Below, piece after piece: positions 25,461 through 35,545 of a DNA stretch of 64,000 nt. Origin of the DNA: Oscillospiraceae bacterium (GTDB lineage Bacteria > Bacillota > Clostridia > Oscillospirales > UBA929); the NCBI GenBank assembly GCA_009777475.1, contig WRLU01000011.1, positions 1-64,000 of the forward strand, given 5' to 3'. The notes beneath the pieces are model-generated. The model searched no databases. It was not told where the DNA came from and saw nothing but the letters and a program-made list of their open reading frames with translations. The translations under genes and the position numbers were made by a program. Numbering within the stretch: position 1 is the stretch's first letter; the number at the start of each line of letters is the position of its first letter.

Positions 25461-27494
25461 TTAGGTTATGATTTGTTTAGCTGTAGCTGCCTTCTTAGCA
25501 GTTGCGCCATGCCATATTACATCGCCTGAATTCAGGGCTAAGGATGCCTTTTTAGCATACAGCGTGTCGTTAACATAGGTGCTGTCCGACTTTGCCTTTC
25601 CCGCGCCGGGCTTATACTTAGTTGGCTTCTGCTCCCCGGCAACTGACAGCTTTTTAGACTTGCTTGCCGCCGTGTAGGTTCCATCGCCGTTCGGCTTTGC
25701 AGCTTCTCTGTAAAAATATGTTGTTTTCATCACAGCCGGCTTGCCGTTCTTGGTCCCCATTGCCCTCACGCAGATTCCATCGGTTGCTCCGGGGAAAAAT
25801 TTGCCCCAGCCGTCTGCATCCACCGTTTTGCCGAATTTATTCTTCAAAGGGTCAACAACCAAGGCAAGCCCAATCTGCACATCCTTATTTACCTCAGGCG
25901 TTTGCCCCTTTTTAACCTTGTCGGTCAGCACCCACTCACCGGGGGTGTTTCCGGTTGAATCGGCGGCCACCTCATAGTTGACCACAAGCTTGGGAGCCGG
26001 AGGGCGTTTGTTTATTTTCGGAAAAACCACCGTTTCGCTCGCGCTTTTAAGCGTAAGGGTTATGTCCTTGTCAAATAACTTGGCGAATTTCGCCTGGTTG
26101 GTAAAGTTATCGGCGATATTTTTCCATTTACCGTCACCAACCTCAAATTGAAGCGGAACAAAGCCGTTAAAACTAATGCTGTCGTTCGTTAGATTGATCG
26201 TTGGCGTGCCGCTGGATTTGACTATGACATCGGTAGCGGTGGCGGTGTAGTCTATGCAGCAATCGGAGGAGAAAGCACGAAGCTCCAGCTTCATCGGCGT
26301 AGTTCTGTTTTTAGTTGTGCCGTCACCCAGCTCTCCGTTGCTATTTTCCCCCCATGACCAAATTGTGCCGTCGTCCTTGAGTGCAAAGCTGGAGTACCCA
26401 CCTGCTGAGGCAGATACCCAGCCGGTATCTGTTCCAAACCTTACGGGCAATGGCTCACCGATAACCTTTTTGTTCGAGGAAACCTGTCCATGATAATTAT
26501 TCCCCCATGCCCAGAGACTGCCATCGGTCTTGATTGCCATGTAATGATGACTTGACCCACTGTTTTGCGAGATGCTTACCCAATCTGTATCTGTGCCGAG
26601 CTGGGTAGGAGAGAGTATGTAGGTCATAGCACTATTGTCAGTACGGACATTCTCCCCCCATCCCCAGAGGCTGCCGTTAGCTTTGAGGGCTACAACGCTG
26701 TCACTGCTCAGCGTAAAGTTTGCCCAGTCTGTATCTGTGCCGACCTGTATGGGCAAAAGAGACGGATCCTGCCGTGTACCGTTACCGTGTTCCCCACTCC
26801 AATTATCTCCCCATGCCCAAAGAGTGCCGTTGGTCTTGAGACCCATAACATTGTTGGTAGATACAGAAATGCTTGCCCAGTCATCATCTGTGCCGATTTG
26901 AATGGGTGTAAGCGTTCTAAGCATTTCGTCACCTCCGCTCCAGAGGCCGTAGCATTGTACCCCCCACGCCCAGAGAGTGCCGTTAGTTTTTATGGCATAG
27001 TTGCACGCTGTGCCAGCCGCAACGCTTGCCCAGTCTGTATCCGGGCCTGACTGAACTGGCAATAGCTGCTTATCTTTAACCTTACCTCCGGTGCCATTGC
27101 CCACCTGACCCTCTTCATTGTTTCCCCATGCCCAAATACTTCCGTTGGATTTAAGTGCAACAGTATGCCAGGCACCTGCCGAAACACTTTTCCAATCAGT
27201 ATCTTTACCGACCTTTGCCGGAAAAGCCCTATCTTTAGTGGTGCCGTCTCCAAGTTGCCCATTGCTATTGAAACCCCATGTCCACAACGTCCCATCGGAT
27301 TTAAGCGCAGCGGAGTGTACATACCCTGCGACTATCTGCACAACACCATCCATATTCTCCTGCTCATCAACATCGTTTGCTTCCGCGAGCAACGCCCTAG
27401 TCATCAGGGTTAGCACCACAATCAGTGCCAGGGTAAGAATGGTCAGTGTCAGAGTAAGCGCGGTGAGCTTCCTTGCGTGTTTCCTGTCTTTCAT
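25461..27494 (-). CDS. Exported RCC1-repeat protein
   Basis: A 677-residue protein with an N-terminal membrane or signal segment (about 10-38) followed by seven RCC1/BLIP-II-type repeats (about 50-395), each with a core like DGTLWTWGFNSNGQLGDGT. These form a beta-propeller that usually binds a protein partner; the partner is not known. The C-terminal part (about 400-677) is not RCC1 and matches the partial gene at 1-699, including KVKKGQTPEVNKDVQIGLA and SGDVIWHGAT. No sorting signal is seen. It is a single-gene unit. Confidence 0.82.
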   Translation of the reverse strand: MKDRKHARKLTALTLTLTILTLALIVVLTLMTRALLAEANDVDEQENMDGVVQIVAGYVHSAALKSDGTLWTWGFNSNGQLGDGTTKDRAFPAKVGKDTDWKSVSAGAWHTVALKSNGSIWAWGNNEEGQVGNGTGGKVKDKQLLPVQSGPDTDWASVAAGTACNYAIKTNGTLWAWGVQCYGLWSGGDEMLRTLTPIQIGTDDDWASISVSTNNVMGLKTNGTLWAWGDNWSGEHGNGTRQDPSLLPIQVGTDTDWANFTLSSDSVVALKANGSLWGWGENVRTDNSAMTYILSPTQLGTDTDWVSISQNSGSSHHYMAIKTDGSLWAWGNNYHGQVSSNKKVIGEPLPVRFGTDTGWVSASAGGYSSFALKDDGTIWSWGENSNGELGDGTTKNRTTPMKLELRAFSSDCCIDYTATATDVIVKSSGTPTINLTNDSISFNGFVPLQFEVGDGKWKNIADNFTNQAKFAKLFDKDITLTLKSASETVVFPKINKRPPAPKLVVNYEVAADSTGNTPGEWVLTDKVKKGQTPEVNKDVQIGLALVVDPLKNKFGKTVDADGWGKFFPGATDGICVRAMGTKNGKPAVMKTTYFYREAAKPNGDGTYTAASKSKKLSVAGEQKPTKYKPGAGKAKSDSTYVNDTLYAKKASLALNSGDVIWHGATAKKAATAKQIIT

Positions 27495-27542
27495 GCTAAA
27501 ACAACTCCTTTAGTTTTTTTGTGTAACGTTACCTTTGTCTTG

Positions 27543-27571
27543 AGCTTACGGTACACAGCCAGAGTTGTCAA
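27543..27571 (-). promoter_or_regulatory. Possible promoter of the RCC1-protein gene
   Basis: Minus strand TTGACA (27571-27566), 17-bp spacer, and a weak -10 TAAGCT (27548-27543). A 10-bp palindrome GTAACGTTAC at 27523-27532 lies just downstream and could be an operator. Confidence 0.4.
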
Positions 27572-27646
27572 CAGCTTCAGCATAAGTGGTTGCTCAAACG
27601 GCAAAAACGGTCACATCATCCATATAAATACAGCAAAAAATTAAAA

Positions 27647-27675
27647 TTGAAAGTTTAGAGATTTCGTTGTATAAT
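27647..27675 (+). promoter_or_regulatory. Promoter of the murI operon
   Basis: TTGAAA (27647-27652), 17-bp spacer, TATAAT (27670-27675). Confidence 0.8.
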
Positions 27676-27722
27676 GTATCCGCGGGGCAAATGTGCTTGC
27701 CCCGGCAAGGAGGCTTGATAGC

Positions 27723-28520
27723 TTGGACACAAGTCCTATTGCCGTATTTGATTCCGGTATGGGGGGGCTGACTGCCGTCAGGGCGTTGTTTTCCCTTTTT
27801 CCCCATGAAAATGTGGTCTACCTCGGGGATACCGGCAGGGTACCATATGGTACTCGCTCGGATAAAACTATAACCCGCTTTACCTCGCAGGCGTTTCGTT
27901 TTCTGCGGCGTTTTTCGCCTAAGGCGGCGGTTGTTGCCTGCGGCACGGCAAGCACTGTTGCCCTCAGTCATATTGACTGCGGCGGCGTTCCGGTTGTCGG
28001 AGTTGTCCGTCCCTCGGTAAGAAAAGCCGCTGAGGTAACCCTGAACAACAAGGTTGGTCTGATTGCCACCCCGGCATCCGTCCGTTCCGGGGTGTATCCC
28101 GGATACATGAAGGAAATCGCCCCCCATGTACAAATGACCGCCCATCACGGAAGACTGCTGGTTCCTTTGGCGGAGGACGGTCGTATTAGTCAAGACGATC
28201 CGGTTGCTGTTTTGCTAATCAGGGAATATATGCAGCCCTTTATAGAACAAGGGGTAGACACCCTGATTTTAGGTTGCACCCATTACCCCTTGATGGCAGG
28301 CCTTATGGAACAGGCACTGGGCAAAGGGGTGACGCTTATTAATTCAGGATACGAGGCGGTGGCGGCATTGCGCGGACGAATACCTCGCGGAGCTGTTGAA
28401 GGCAAGGGCACTCACCGATACTATGTTACAGATGATTTGGAAAGCTTTACACGACAAGCAAGCTTGTTTTTGGGGCAGGATATATCAGGGACGGTGGAGG
28501 TCGCCAGCCCGGAAGAATAA
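27723..28520 (+). CDS. murI: Glutamate racemase
   Basis: MurI interconverts L- and D-glutamate for peptidoglycan. The TTG at 27723 lies 9 bp after AAGGAGG and gives a protein starting just before AVFDSGMGGLTAVRAL; a GTG further upstream would include the ribosome binding site. The 265 residues show the Asp/Ser motif FDSGMGG, the two catalytic Cys in ACGTAST and LGCTHYPLM, and VPYGTRS. Followed at 18 bp by a DUF1934 gene and then tadA, probably one operon. Confidence 0.93.
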   Translation: MDTSPIAVFDSGMGGLTAVRALFSLFPHENVVYLGDTGRVPYGTRSDKTITRFTSQAFRFLRRFSPKAAVVACGTASTVALSHIDCGGVPVVGVVRPSVRKAAEVTLNNKVGLIATPASVRSGVYPGYMKEIAPHVQMTAHHGRLLVPLAEDGRISQDDPVAVLLIREYMQPFIEQGVDTLILGCTHYPLMAGLMEQALGKGVTLINSGYEAVAALRGRIPRGAVEGKGTHRYYVTDDLESFTRQASLFLGQDISGTVEVASPEE

Positions 28521-28538
28521 CTCAGGGAGTATAATGAT

Positions 28539-29027
28539 ATGAAAAAAATGCAAAATGTTATAATTTCAATACAGGGGGGGCAGATTGAATCCGAGAGCAG
28601 TCAAATGTTTTTCTCCGAGCTTGTAACAGACGGTCAAATGATTTGGGAGGAGGGCGGATGCCTTCTGGCCTATCAGGAAAACCCGGTAGGTCCCGCCTGG
28701 CTGCAGACCACATTGATTATATCCTTGGAGATGGTCACCCTTATCCGGAATGGGGATGTCGATATGCACATGGTTTTTGAGTGCGACCGCAAGCACACGA
28801 CACATTACGACACTAATGAGGGCGTGCTTACCGTTGGCGTTATTGCTAACCGTGTGAAGTGTGATTTAACAGATAGCGGCGGTGTTATTGAAATAGACTA
28901 TACCGTGGAAATTGACAGTGAAATTGCAGGGGAAAACCGTATTAAAATCAGTATAAGCCCCGCCAAATGCGACTTTTCCGGATTTTCACCAGAGCGGGGA
29001 ATAGTACACGACCAATACATTAACTAA
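28539..29027 (+). CDS. DUF1934 family beta-barrel protein (YwiB-like)
   Basis: A 162-residue cytosolic protein that resembles the DUF1934 family, small calycin-like beta-barrels of unknown role. Recognition rests on the N-terminal VIISIQGGQ pattern, the central EMVTLIRNGDVDMHMVFE stretch and the alternating hydrophobic strand pattern throughout; there is no signal peptide. The ribosome binding site GGGAG precedes the ATG. Placement between murI and tadA gives no clear functional hint. Confidence 0.7.
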   Translation: MKKMQNVIISIQGGQIESESSQMFFSELVTDGQMIWEEGGCLLAYQENPVGPAWLQTTLIISLEMVTLIRNGDVDMHMVFECDRKHTTHYDTNEGVLTVGVIANRVKCDLTDSGGVIEIDYTVEIDSEIAGENRIKISISPAKCDFSGFSPERGIVHDQYIN

Positions 29028-29046
29028 GAATCTAAGGGTGGTAAAT

Positions 29047-29499
29047 ATGGATGAGCATGAGGTTTTTATGAACGCCGCTCTTGATTTGGCAGCAGAGGCC
29101 TTTGAGGAAAAAGAGGTTCCGGTGGGTTGCGTGGTTGTCAGGAACGGTGAAATTGTAGGCAAAGGGCGAAATCGGCGCGAAAAGGAACAAAATGCCCTGG
29201 CACACGCGGAAATTGAGGCAATTGATCAAGCGTGCCGCAACATAGGCTTTTGGCGTCTGCCCGACTGTAAGCTGTATGTTACCCTAGAACCCTGTCCCAT
29301 GTGTGCCGGAGCGATTATCAATGCCCGCATTTCCGAGGTAATATTTGGTGCGATGGACCCCAAGGGCGGGGCGGCCGGCAGTGTTCTGGATTTATTCTCC
29401 TACCCCTTCAATCACTCGCCTAAGGTTATGGGAGGGATAAAGGAAGGGCCATCGGGTGCAATTTTACGAGAGTTTTTCCGTGCATTGAGAGCTACATAA
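29047..29499 (+). CDS. tadA: tRNA-specific adenosine deaminase
   Basis: TadA deaminates A34 of tRNA-Arg(ACG) to inosine. The 150-residue protein has the zinc-binding deaminase motifs HAEIEAI (His and catalytic Glu) and PCPMCAGAI (two Cys), the substrate loop GCVVVRNGEIVGKGRNRRE, and GAMDPKGGAAGS. The ATG at 29047 is used with AAGGGTGG upstream; an in-frame GTG lies at 29038. Last gene of the murI operon. Confidence 0.93.
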   Translation: MDEHEVFMNAALDLAAEAFEEKEVPVGCVVVRNGEIVGKGRNRREKEQNALAHAEIEAIDQACRNIGFWRLPDCKLYVTLEPCPMCAGAIINARISEVIFGAMDPKGGAAGSVLDLFSYPFNHSPKVMGGIKEGPSGAILREFFRALRAT

Positions 29500-29561
29500 T
29501 GCGGCTGAACACACATTAGCTTTTCTGCTGCTCAGCTCCATTTCATTAAAGAAAGCTGACC

Positions 29562-29596
29562 AAAAAGGCATTCCGGAGGATCACTGCCGGAATGCC
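29562..29596 (-). terminator. Terminator of the DUF975-like gene
   Basis: GGCATTCCGG (29567-29576) and CCGGAATGCC (29587-29596) form a perfect 10-bp stem. The T-run is on the minus strand, so it mainly ends the minus-strand gene; it may also stop tadA transcripts. Confidence 0.75.
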
Positions 29597-29634
29597 AATA
29601 GTCTGTTGTGAAAATTCAGAAGGGAACCCATAAG

Positions 29635-30447
29635 CTACTGAGGAGGCTGTTGGGGCGGCTGAGGAGGAAACTGCGGAGGATGGTTTTGAGGGGGCTGTTG
29701 CGGCCATGGGTCCTGCTGGGGCTGAGGGGGCTGATAGTAGGGCTGGGTACCGTGCGGTGGCTGTTGCTGGTACTGCGGCGGCTGACCCTGATATTGACCG
29801 GCGTTCTGTCCGCCATATTGTTGCGGGGCAATCTGCGGCACAATGCCTATGCTTGCATAAAACTGGGCAACAGCAGTGCCCATGTAGGGAGCAAGCCAGA
29901 TGTACAGAATTCCCAAGGTAAGCGTTGCAAGTAATGCCCACCCTAAGAAGGATAATTCCAATACAAACAAATCCATTTTTCGACCGTGCATAATCTCTTT
30001 GCTTCTGTTGATAGCCTCCAGAGGCTTCATGCCGGGGTTAGTTGCCATTATGTAAGGTGCTGCCGAATAAGAAAACCCTTTGATGATACCCGGCACAACA
30101 AGGAGCAGGCTCCACAAAAAAGTAAACAAGCCCATTAAGAGGTACAAAATAGCAGCGTTGACACATTGGTTGAAATCATCAAAAAGCTCATTGGCTTGCG
30201 GGGTGTTGTTGTAAAAGACAACCCTTTGAAAAATTTTCACCATGTTAAACTGGAACCAGGAAACGAAAATGATCCACGCGATGGAAACGGCAAACCCGAT
30301 AACAGGTATCATACCCAGCAAAGAAACCGGAATTGATATCCCAAAAATAATCATGAAAATTATAAAGAAGCTCGGAATCTTACCTTTGATAAGTGCTTTC
30401 GCCCTCTCTTTAATCTCCTGTCGCGGCATGGTATACTGTTGTTGCAT
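29635..30447 (-). CDS. DUF975-like membrane protein with Pro/Gln-rich tail
   Basis: A 270-residue integral membrane protein. The ATG at 30447 (MQQQYTMPRQEIKERAK) follows AAAGGAG. After the amphipathic start (EIKERAKALIKG) there are about five to six membrane segments, with FSYSAAPYIMATNPGMKPLEAINRS, the core motif of DUF975-type proteins (residues about 130-155). The last 70 residues are nearly all Pro, Gln, Gly and Tyr, a disordered tail unusual for this family. Function unknown. Confidence 0.75.
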   Translation of the reverse strand: MQQQYTMPRQEIKERAKALIKGKIPSFFIIFMIIFGISIPVSLLGMIPVIGFAVSIAWIIFVSWFQFNMVKIFQRVVFYNNTPQANELFDDFNQCVNAAILYLLMGLFTFLWSLLLVVPGIIKGFSYSAAPYIMATNPGMKPLEAINRSKEIMHGRKMDLFVLELSFLGWALLATLTLGILYIWLAPYMGTAVAQFYASIGIVPQIAPQQYGGQNAGQYQGQPPQYQQQPPHGTQPYYQPPQPQQDPWPQQPPQNHPPQFPPQPPQQPPQ

Positions 30448-30498
30448 ATTAAACACACTCCTTTTCATTTACTCCGAAATATTTCACGAGCTTCCTCA

Positions 30499-30527
30499 AT
30501 TGTACTGAATGACAGATGGAAAGTCAA
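30499..30527 (-). promoter_or_regulatory. Promoter of the DUF975-like gene
   Basis: Minus strand TTGACT (30527-30522), 17-bp spacer, TACAAT (30504-30499). Confidence 0.7.
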
Positions 30528-30565
30528 TAGATTTCTAAGAATAAATTTCAGTCATGAAAAAACAC

Positions 30566-30594
30566 TTGAAATTATCACAAAAGAGGTTTATAAT
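30566..30594 (+). promoter_or_regulatory. Promoter of pgk
   Basis: TTGAAA (30566-30571), 17-bp spacer, TATAAT (30589-30594), about 58 bp before the start codon. Confidence 0.8.
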
Positions 30595-30651
30595 GCCACC
30601 ATTGGCATTTGGCTGTGCCAAACAAATTTTTTATGAATTAGGAGCTGTATT

Positions 30652-31836
30652 ATGGATTATAACAAAAAAACAATTGAAGACATTTCCCTTTCCGGGAAAA
30701 AGGCGTTAGTAAGGTGTGACTTTAATGTGCCGCAGGACGATTCTGGCAGGATTACGGCAGACAAGCGTATTGTTGAATCACTTCCAACCCTTAAATATCT
30801 GCTTGACCAGGGTGCGGCGGTTATTGCCTGCTCCCATTTAGGCAGACCCAAGGGAGAGTTTAATGAGAAATACTCCCTTGCTCCGGTTGCTACCCGCTTG
30901 AGCGAGCTTTTAGGTATCCAAGTAAAGCTGTGCAGGGATGTTGTGGGTCAGGATGCTCAGGAAAAGGCAGCGGCAGTCAAGCCGGGCGAGCTGGTTTTAT
31001 TGGAGAATGTACGCTTCCACAGTGAAGAGACAAAAAACGACCCCGAGTTTGCGAAAAAGCTTGCCTCATTGGCTGATGTTTTTGTTAACGATGCCTTCGG
31101 AACCTCACACCGTGCCCACGCCTCTACCGCCGGGGTAGCCGACTATCTTCCGGCTGTCTGCGGCTATTTGATCCAAAAAGAGATTAAGGTCATGGGTCAG
31201 GCACTCGACAACCCCAAGCGTGATTTTATAGCTATTTTAGGCGGGGCAAAGGTCAGCGACAAAATCGGTGTAATCAATAACCTCCTGGAAAAAACCGATG
31301 CTATTATCATCGGAGGGGCAATGGCATATACCTTCATAAAAGCTAACAGCGAGCCTATCGGCATTTCCCGATGTGAGGAGGATAAGCTTGACTATGCAAG
31401 AGAAATGATGGACAAGGCAAGGTCTAAGGGAGTAAGATTTCTGTTGCCTGTTGACCATGCTTGCGCAGAAAAATTTGATGCCGGGGCAGCCCCTGTTGTC
31501 TGTAAGTCTATTGCGGATAACATGATGGGCTTGGATATAGGTCCTGAAACTATCGCTCTGTATTCCAAGGAGATAGAAAAAGCCGGCACGGTTGTTTGGA
31601 ACGGACCTATGGGAGTATTTGAGTTTGAGTCCTTTGCCGAAGGCACCCGTTCAATTGCCCGGTCTTTGGCGGAGTCCGGTGCCGTGAGCATTATCGGCGG
31701 GGGTGACAGCGCGGCGGCAGCCGAACAATTGGGTTTTGCTGATAAGATGACCCATATATCTACAGGCGGCGGCGCATCACTGGAGCTTTTAGAGGGCTTG
31801 ACCCTGCCCGGAATTGCCTGTTTGCAGGGAAAGTAA
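30652..31836 (+). CDS. pgk: Phosphoglycerate kinase
   Basis: Pgk makes ATP and 3-phosphoglycerate from 1,3-bisphosphoglycerate in glycolysis. The 394-residue protein is full length: VRCDFNVP near residue 20, SHLGRPKG near 60, [11 protein letters not shown] near 115, the lid region [22 protein letters not shown], and [13 protein letters not shown] at the nucleotide site. It is alone, with its own promoter and terminator; gap, tpi and gpm are not next to it. Confidence 0.96.
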   Translation: MDYNKKTIEDISLSGKKALVRCDFNVPQDDSGRITADKRIVESLPTLKYLLDQGAAVIACSHLGRPKGEFNEKYSLAPVATRLSELLGIQVKLCRDVVGQDAQEKAAAVKPGELVLLENVRFHSEETKNDPEFAKKLASLADVFVNDAFGTSHRAHASTAGVADYLPAVCGYLIQKEIKVMGQALDNPKRDFIAILGGAKVSDKIGVINNLLEKTDAIIIGGAMAYTFIKANSEPIGISRCEEDKLDYAREMMDKARSKGVRFLLPVDHACAEKFDAGAAPVVCKSIADNMMGLDIGPETIALYSKEIEKAGTVVWNGPMGVFEFESFAEGTRSIARSLAESGAVSIIGGGDSAAAAEQLGFADKMTHISTGGGASLELLEGLTLPGIACLQGK

Positions 31837-31842
31837 ACCCCT

Positions 31843-31884
31843 AACAATCTGTTTTCCATGGATTTCTAGGAAAAATTGTTTTTC
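31843..31884 (+). terminator. Terminator of pgk
   Basis: AACAAT-TTTTCC pairs with GGAAAA-ATTGTT, followed by a T-run at 31879-31883. Confidence 0.7.
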
Positions 31885-31988
31885 AGAAATTGCCTTTGAT
31901 GTATGTAATATGTCACTATTTGTGCGAGATTATAACATCAAACGCTTAGTTTTGTTGCGCAGAAGTATTACTATTTGGAGGGGCTTTT

Positions 31989-33992
31989 ATGAAGACACTT
32001 AGTACGCGCTTGCTGATTATCATGCTGTCAATCTCAATGACCGGGATGGTTTTAGTCGCTGCCATCGGCTGTGTTTTGGCAGGCAAATCCATACAGGAAC
32101 AGTCTTTCGGCGGCTTGTCCCAAGCCAACGCATACAATGCCGAAAGCATCAACAGCTGGATTGGCAATCAAATCAGTTACACCAATTCTATGGCAGCGGC
32201 TTTTTCCAGTTACCATGACATAAGCCCAGATGCCCTTTTCCCTGCATTGCTCAGCTACGATGAGGATAATGATGATTATTTCTGTGTTTATGCAGGCTAT
32301 CAAGACGGCACCGGGTCGTTCAGCGATGAATGGGAGCCCGATTACAGCGAGTGGCGTGCCAATGAACGTGACTGGTACAAGGGTGCGGCTAAAGCCCCAG
32401 GAAAAACATATGTTTCCGAGATGTATCAAGATGCAACCAGCGGTGATGTCTGCTTAACTCTTTCCCAGACATTCACCCACAATGGAGCAATGGGCGGCGT
32501 TGTCGCTGTTGATATTTATGCCTCTGTTCTTCAAGATATTGTTGGGAAGGTCAATGTCGGGGAGGGCAGCTATGCTTTTTTAACTGACACAGAGGGTAAC
32601 ATCATGGTGCATTACAACAGTACATATGCCCCTGCTGTAAATGAAGACGGTGACACAGTATTCCAGCGGGTTTCAGATATTGAAAACGGTCATTATGCTG
32701 CCCTGCGCGAAAGCAGCATTCTAAACGGAGAGGTTATCGGCATCATGGGCATAGATGGCAAAGCGCGTTACTATACTGCCAGCAGCATCCCGTCTGCCGG
32801 CTGGATTCTCTATACAGCCATACCCGAGGATTTCGTCAAGGCTCCTATACATAGGCAGATTTGGGCAGCGGGCATGGTATCCGTTCCTGCCCTTCTAGTT
32901 GCGGCGGCACTTATTTACATCACACTAAAAAGGCTGGTTATTCATCCGGTTAAGGATGTGACTGCCGCCGCCGACCTGCTTGCAAGAGGGGAAACCGGTA
33001 CAAAGCTGGACGGACATTATGTAGGAGAAATTGCAATTCTGGCAGATTCATTCCGCGGCATGGAGGCGTTCAATCTACAGCAAACCGAGTGGCTAGAGGA
33101 CATTGCGGCAGGAGACCTTTCGATTAAAATACAACCCCGCGGCGCGGAGGACCGTACAGGTCATGCCATAGCCGGTATGCTACAAAATCTCAATGCCATG
33201 TTTGTGAATATTAACAAAAATGCCTGTCAGGTTGCACATGAATCCACACAGGTAGCAAATGATGCCCACAGCCTTGCCAGAGTAGCCAACGAACAGAGCA
33301 ACACTATACAGGCGTTATCAGAATCGGTTGATGACATTGCAGCTCAAACTGAAAGCAACGCACAAAGGGCCGGAAAGGCAGCCGAACTTTCCGAGGAAAT
33401 CAGCCATAGCGCGCGGAAGGGTGCAGATCAGATGACACAGATGATGAATGCTGTGCAGGAAATCAGCAATGCCTCTCAGAATGTAGGTCAGGTTATCAAG
33501 ACCATTGATGATATTGCCTTCCAAACCAACATCCTGGCACTTAATGCCGCCGTTGAGGCCGCACGAGCAGGGCAGCATGGCAAAGGGTTTGCAGTTGTTG
33601 CGGAGGAGGTTCGCAATCTTGCCGCTAAAAGTGCCGAGGCCGCTAAAAACACGAGCGGGATTATCGAAAATTCCATCGAAAAGGCAGGACTGGGCGCACG
33701 TATAGCCGAGGATACCGCCGAATCGCTCTCTAAAATAGTGGATGGCGTGAATGAGAGTACGAGAATTATCAATGACATTGCCCATTCATCTGAGTTGCAA
33801 TCAAAGGAAATTCAGCGCATCAACGACAGTATTACGCAAGTGGCACAGGACATACGGCAAAATAGTGTCACAGCCGAACAGAGTGCCTCAGTCAGCGAGA
33901 TGATGAGCAGTCAGTCTGATATGTTGAACGAGCAAATTGCACAATTCAAGCTGACAGGACAAGACAACCACATCCATATGCTCACAGATTGA
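31989..33992 (+). CDS. Methyl-accepting chemotaxis protein with dCache-type sensor
   Basis: A transmembrane chemoreceptor. The 667 residues show a first membrane segment (about 7-30), a long extracellular sensor (about 35-285), a second segment (about 290-312), HAMP (about 315-370) and the coiled-coil signalling domain, whose hairpin tip carries [23 protein letters not shown] (quoted in parts: [19 protein letters not shown]). The sensor contains [19 protein letters not shown], resembling the WYxxA motif of amino-acid-binding dCache domains; the ligand is inference. No flagellar or che genes lie nearby. It ends about 120 bp before the toxin gene. Confidence 0.9.
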   Translation: MKTLSTRLLIIMLSISMTGMVLVAAIGCVLAGKSIQEQSFGGLSQANAYNAESINSWIGNQISYTNSMAAAFSSYHDISPDALFPALLSYDEDNDDYFCVYAGYQDGTGSFSDEWEPDYSEWRANERDWYKGAAKAPGKTYVSEMYQDATSGDVCLTLSQTFTHNGAMGGVVAVDIYASVLQDIVGKVNVGEGSYAFLTDTEGNIMVHYNSTYAPAVNEDGDTVFQRVSDIENGHYAALRESSILNGEVIGIMGIDGKARYYTASSIPSAGWILYTAIPEDFVKAPIHRQIWAAGMVSVPALLVAAALIYITLKRLVIHPVKDVTAAADLLARGETGTKLDGHYVGEIAILADSFRGMEAFNLQQTEWLEDIAAGDLSIKIQPRGAEDRTGHAIAGMLQNLNAMFVNINKNACQVAHESTQVANDAHSLARVANEQSNTIQALSESVDDIAAQTESNAQRAGKAAELSEEISHSARKGADQMTQMMNAVQEISNASQNVGQVIKTIDDIAFQTNILALNAAVEAARAGQHGKGFAVVAEEVRNLAAKSAEAAKNTSGIIENSIEKAGLGARIAEDTAESLSKIVDGVNESTRIINDIAHSSELQSKEIQRINDSITQVAQDIRQNSVTAEQSASVSEMMSSQSDMLNEQIAQFKLTGQDNHIHMLTD

Positions 33993-34114
33993 AGCGATTG
34001 GGAAGGGTAGCTCTAAAAGCATCACTTTCCGATAAACCCTGAAAAGCAGGTTAATTTAGAGGTTGCCTAAAAGCAAACAAATCATAATCCAACCAATGAA
34101 AGGAATGTTCACCT

Positions 34115-35533
34115 ATGCAACAGCTCACCAAGCTAACCGCAGTTCTGCTAGCCTTCATCATGCTGTTCGGTCCGGTCGCAGAGGCCTCCGTTAGAGTACA
34201 AGCCATTGATGCTCCATCCACAGAACAGCAGGAAATAGAGGATTTTCTTGAATCTATTGATGAAATTTTCGCGGAATTAACAGACGAGCCAATGGAATAT
34301 GACGGCGAGACGGAGGAAATTGTTTCCGCGCTATCCATGCTTGCGGATGCCTTAGGCACCGAAATTTACGATCCCGAGGCAGAGTTAACCCAGAACGCCG
34401 ATGATGACGGAGCCGAAGGGGTTATTGGAGCTGCTAAAGCGACTGAAGCCAAGGTAGGCTCCAAGAAATTGAAGAATTTTACATACACTTGGTCGTCAGG
34501 CTCGGTGACGTGCGACTTTTTGCAAATCTTCAAGGCTTTGGGCGGAAAAGTTAAGCTCAACAAAAAAATCGGCGCGGTTTTATATGAGCTGAACGGCATA
34601 AGAAAGGTGTATGAGCTGAAAAACAACCCTAAGGACAACAGGGTGCGGGTTTCTTATGTGGCAAACATGTTCAATGTATCCAAGTATTTCAAGATAAAAA
34701 GGGACAGTGGAGGCAAAAAAAGACTCATCCACTATGAAAGAGTTGCAAAAATACCAAAGATTAAGCCAACATTCGCAAAAAGCACCCAGGAATTTCTCAT
34801 AGGCATGGGCAACTCTTTTATAGAAATCGCCCAAAGCGGGTTGTGGGTATGGCTTATTAAGGCAACCACTGGGATGAAGGCCGACAAGCCTCTGCCGCCG
34901 GCAAAGCTGCAAAACCCGAAGGCCTATTATTTGGGAAGAGTAGTGGGCGATGCCCTGGCTTTTGCCATTGGCGCAAAGGTGGCTTTTGATGGCATAGTAC
35001 TGATGATAGGCTCAATTGTCGCAGGCGGAGCGGGTACGGTTATGTCAGGCGGCACCTTGGTAATCGCGGGGGTTGCTGTCTCGGTGAAGGGCGTGGTCTT
35101 AGGAGGTGCGATGACTGCCGCAGGAGGGGCGATTGCTTCCAGGGCTGTGTTTGCGATGGGTGATGATTTCGAGAAAGTTAGATATTTCTCAAATGCGAAT
35201 TGGAGCAATGGCATTGGCGTAACCGTTAAATATCACGGTAAAAATGTTTCAGTGTATAGAGGCGGAAAGAATTTTACGGTTAAGGCATCGGACATAAAAT
35301 TCGACAATAAAGGGAATGTAAAAACGTCCCATGGGGTTTCATTGCACGTTGACCCTAAAAATAAAAATATTGTGAACAATGGGGGAGCATACAGGATCGA
35401 TTCATTGCCAAAAGGATTAAAAATAGTACAAAGAGGAAATAAACCAGAACATTTTGAAATCGTTCCAACAAAAGCAATGCCGCTTGCCGAATATCAAAAG
35501 CTGTTGAACCAAGTAAAAGTGACAAAAGCTTGA
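34115..35533 (+). CDS. Full-length Sec-exported polymorphic toxin
   Basis: A 472-residue modular toxin, head of the cassette array. Residues 1-30 form a Sec signal peptide. An acidic stretch (35-95) is followed by a domain (about 110-225; CDFLQIFKALGGKVKLNKK, VRVSYVANMFNVSK) that resembles copper-amine-oxidase-N-like domains of exported Firmicutes proteins. A helical region then leads to the Gly/Ala-rich module (276-348, GDALAFAIGAKVAFDG to ASRAVFAM), typical of pre-toxin regions of Gram-positive polymorphic toxins. The C-terminal domain (349-472) ends with HFEIVPTKAMPLAEYQKLLN; its activity is not recognised. The only array member with a signal peptide. The next gene, 12 bp on, is the likely immunity gene. 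Confidence 0.75.
   Translation: MQQLTKLTAVLLAFIMLFGPVAEASVRVQAIDAPSTEQQEIEDFLESIDEIFAELTDEPMEYDGETEEIVSALSMLADALGTEIYDPEAELTQNADDDGAEGVIGAAKATEAKVGSKKLKNFTYTWSSGSVTCDFLQIFKALGGKVKLNKKIGAVLYELNGIRKVYELKNNPKDNRVRVSYVANMFNVSKYFKIKRDSGGKKRLIHYERVAKIPKIKPTFAKSTQEFLIGMGNSFIEIAQSGLWVWLIKATTGMKADKPLPPAKLQNPKAYYLGRVVGDALAFAIGAKVAFDGIVLMIGSIVAGGAGTVMSGGTLVIAGVAVSVKGVVLGGAMTAAGGAIASRAVFAMGDDFEKVRYFSNANWSNGIGVTVKYHGKNVSVYRGGKNFTVKASDIKFDNKGNVKTSHGVSLHVDPKNKNIVNNGGAYRIDSLPKGLKIVQRGNKPEHFEIVPTKAMPLAEYQKLLNQVKVTKA
34941..35158 (+). repeat. Module copy 1 (long form, in the full-length toxin)
   Basis: 218-bp GC-rich segment beginning TAGTGGGCGATG and ending GTGTTTGCGATG. It is the reference for all downstream copies. 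The last 150 bp are nearly identical in every copy, while flanking sequence is unrelated and AT-rich. Confidence 0.9.
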
Positions 35534-35545
35534 GGAGTGATAAAA

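Noticed and set aside
33993..34114. Cyclic-di-GMP riboswitch before the toxin gene
   Set aside because: Some GAAA and GCAAA pieces are present but the conserved GEMM core and pairing cannot be drawn.
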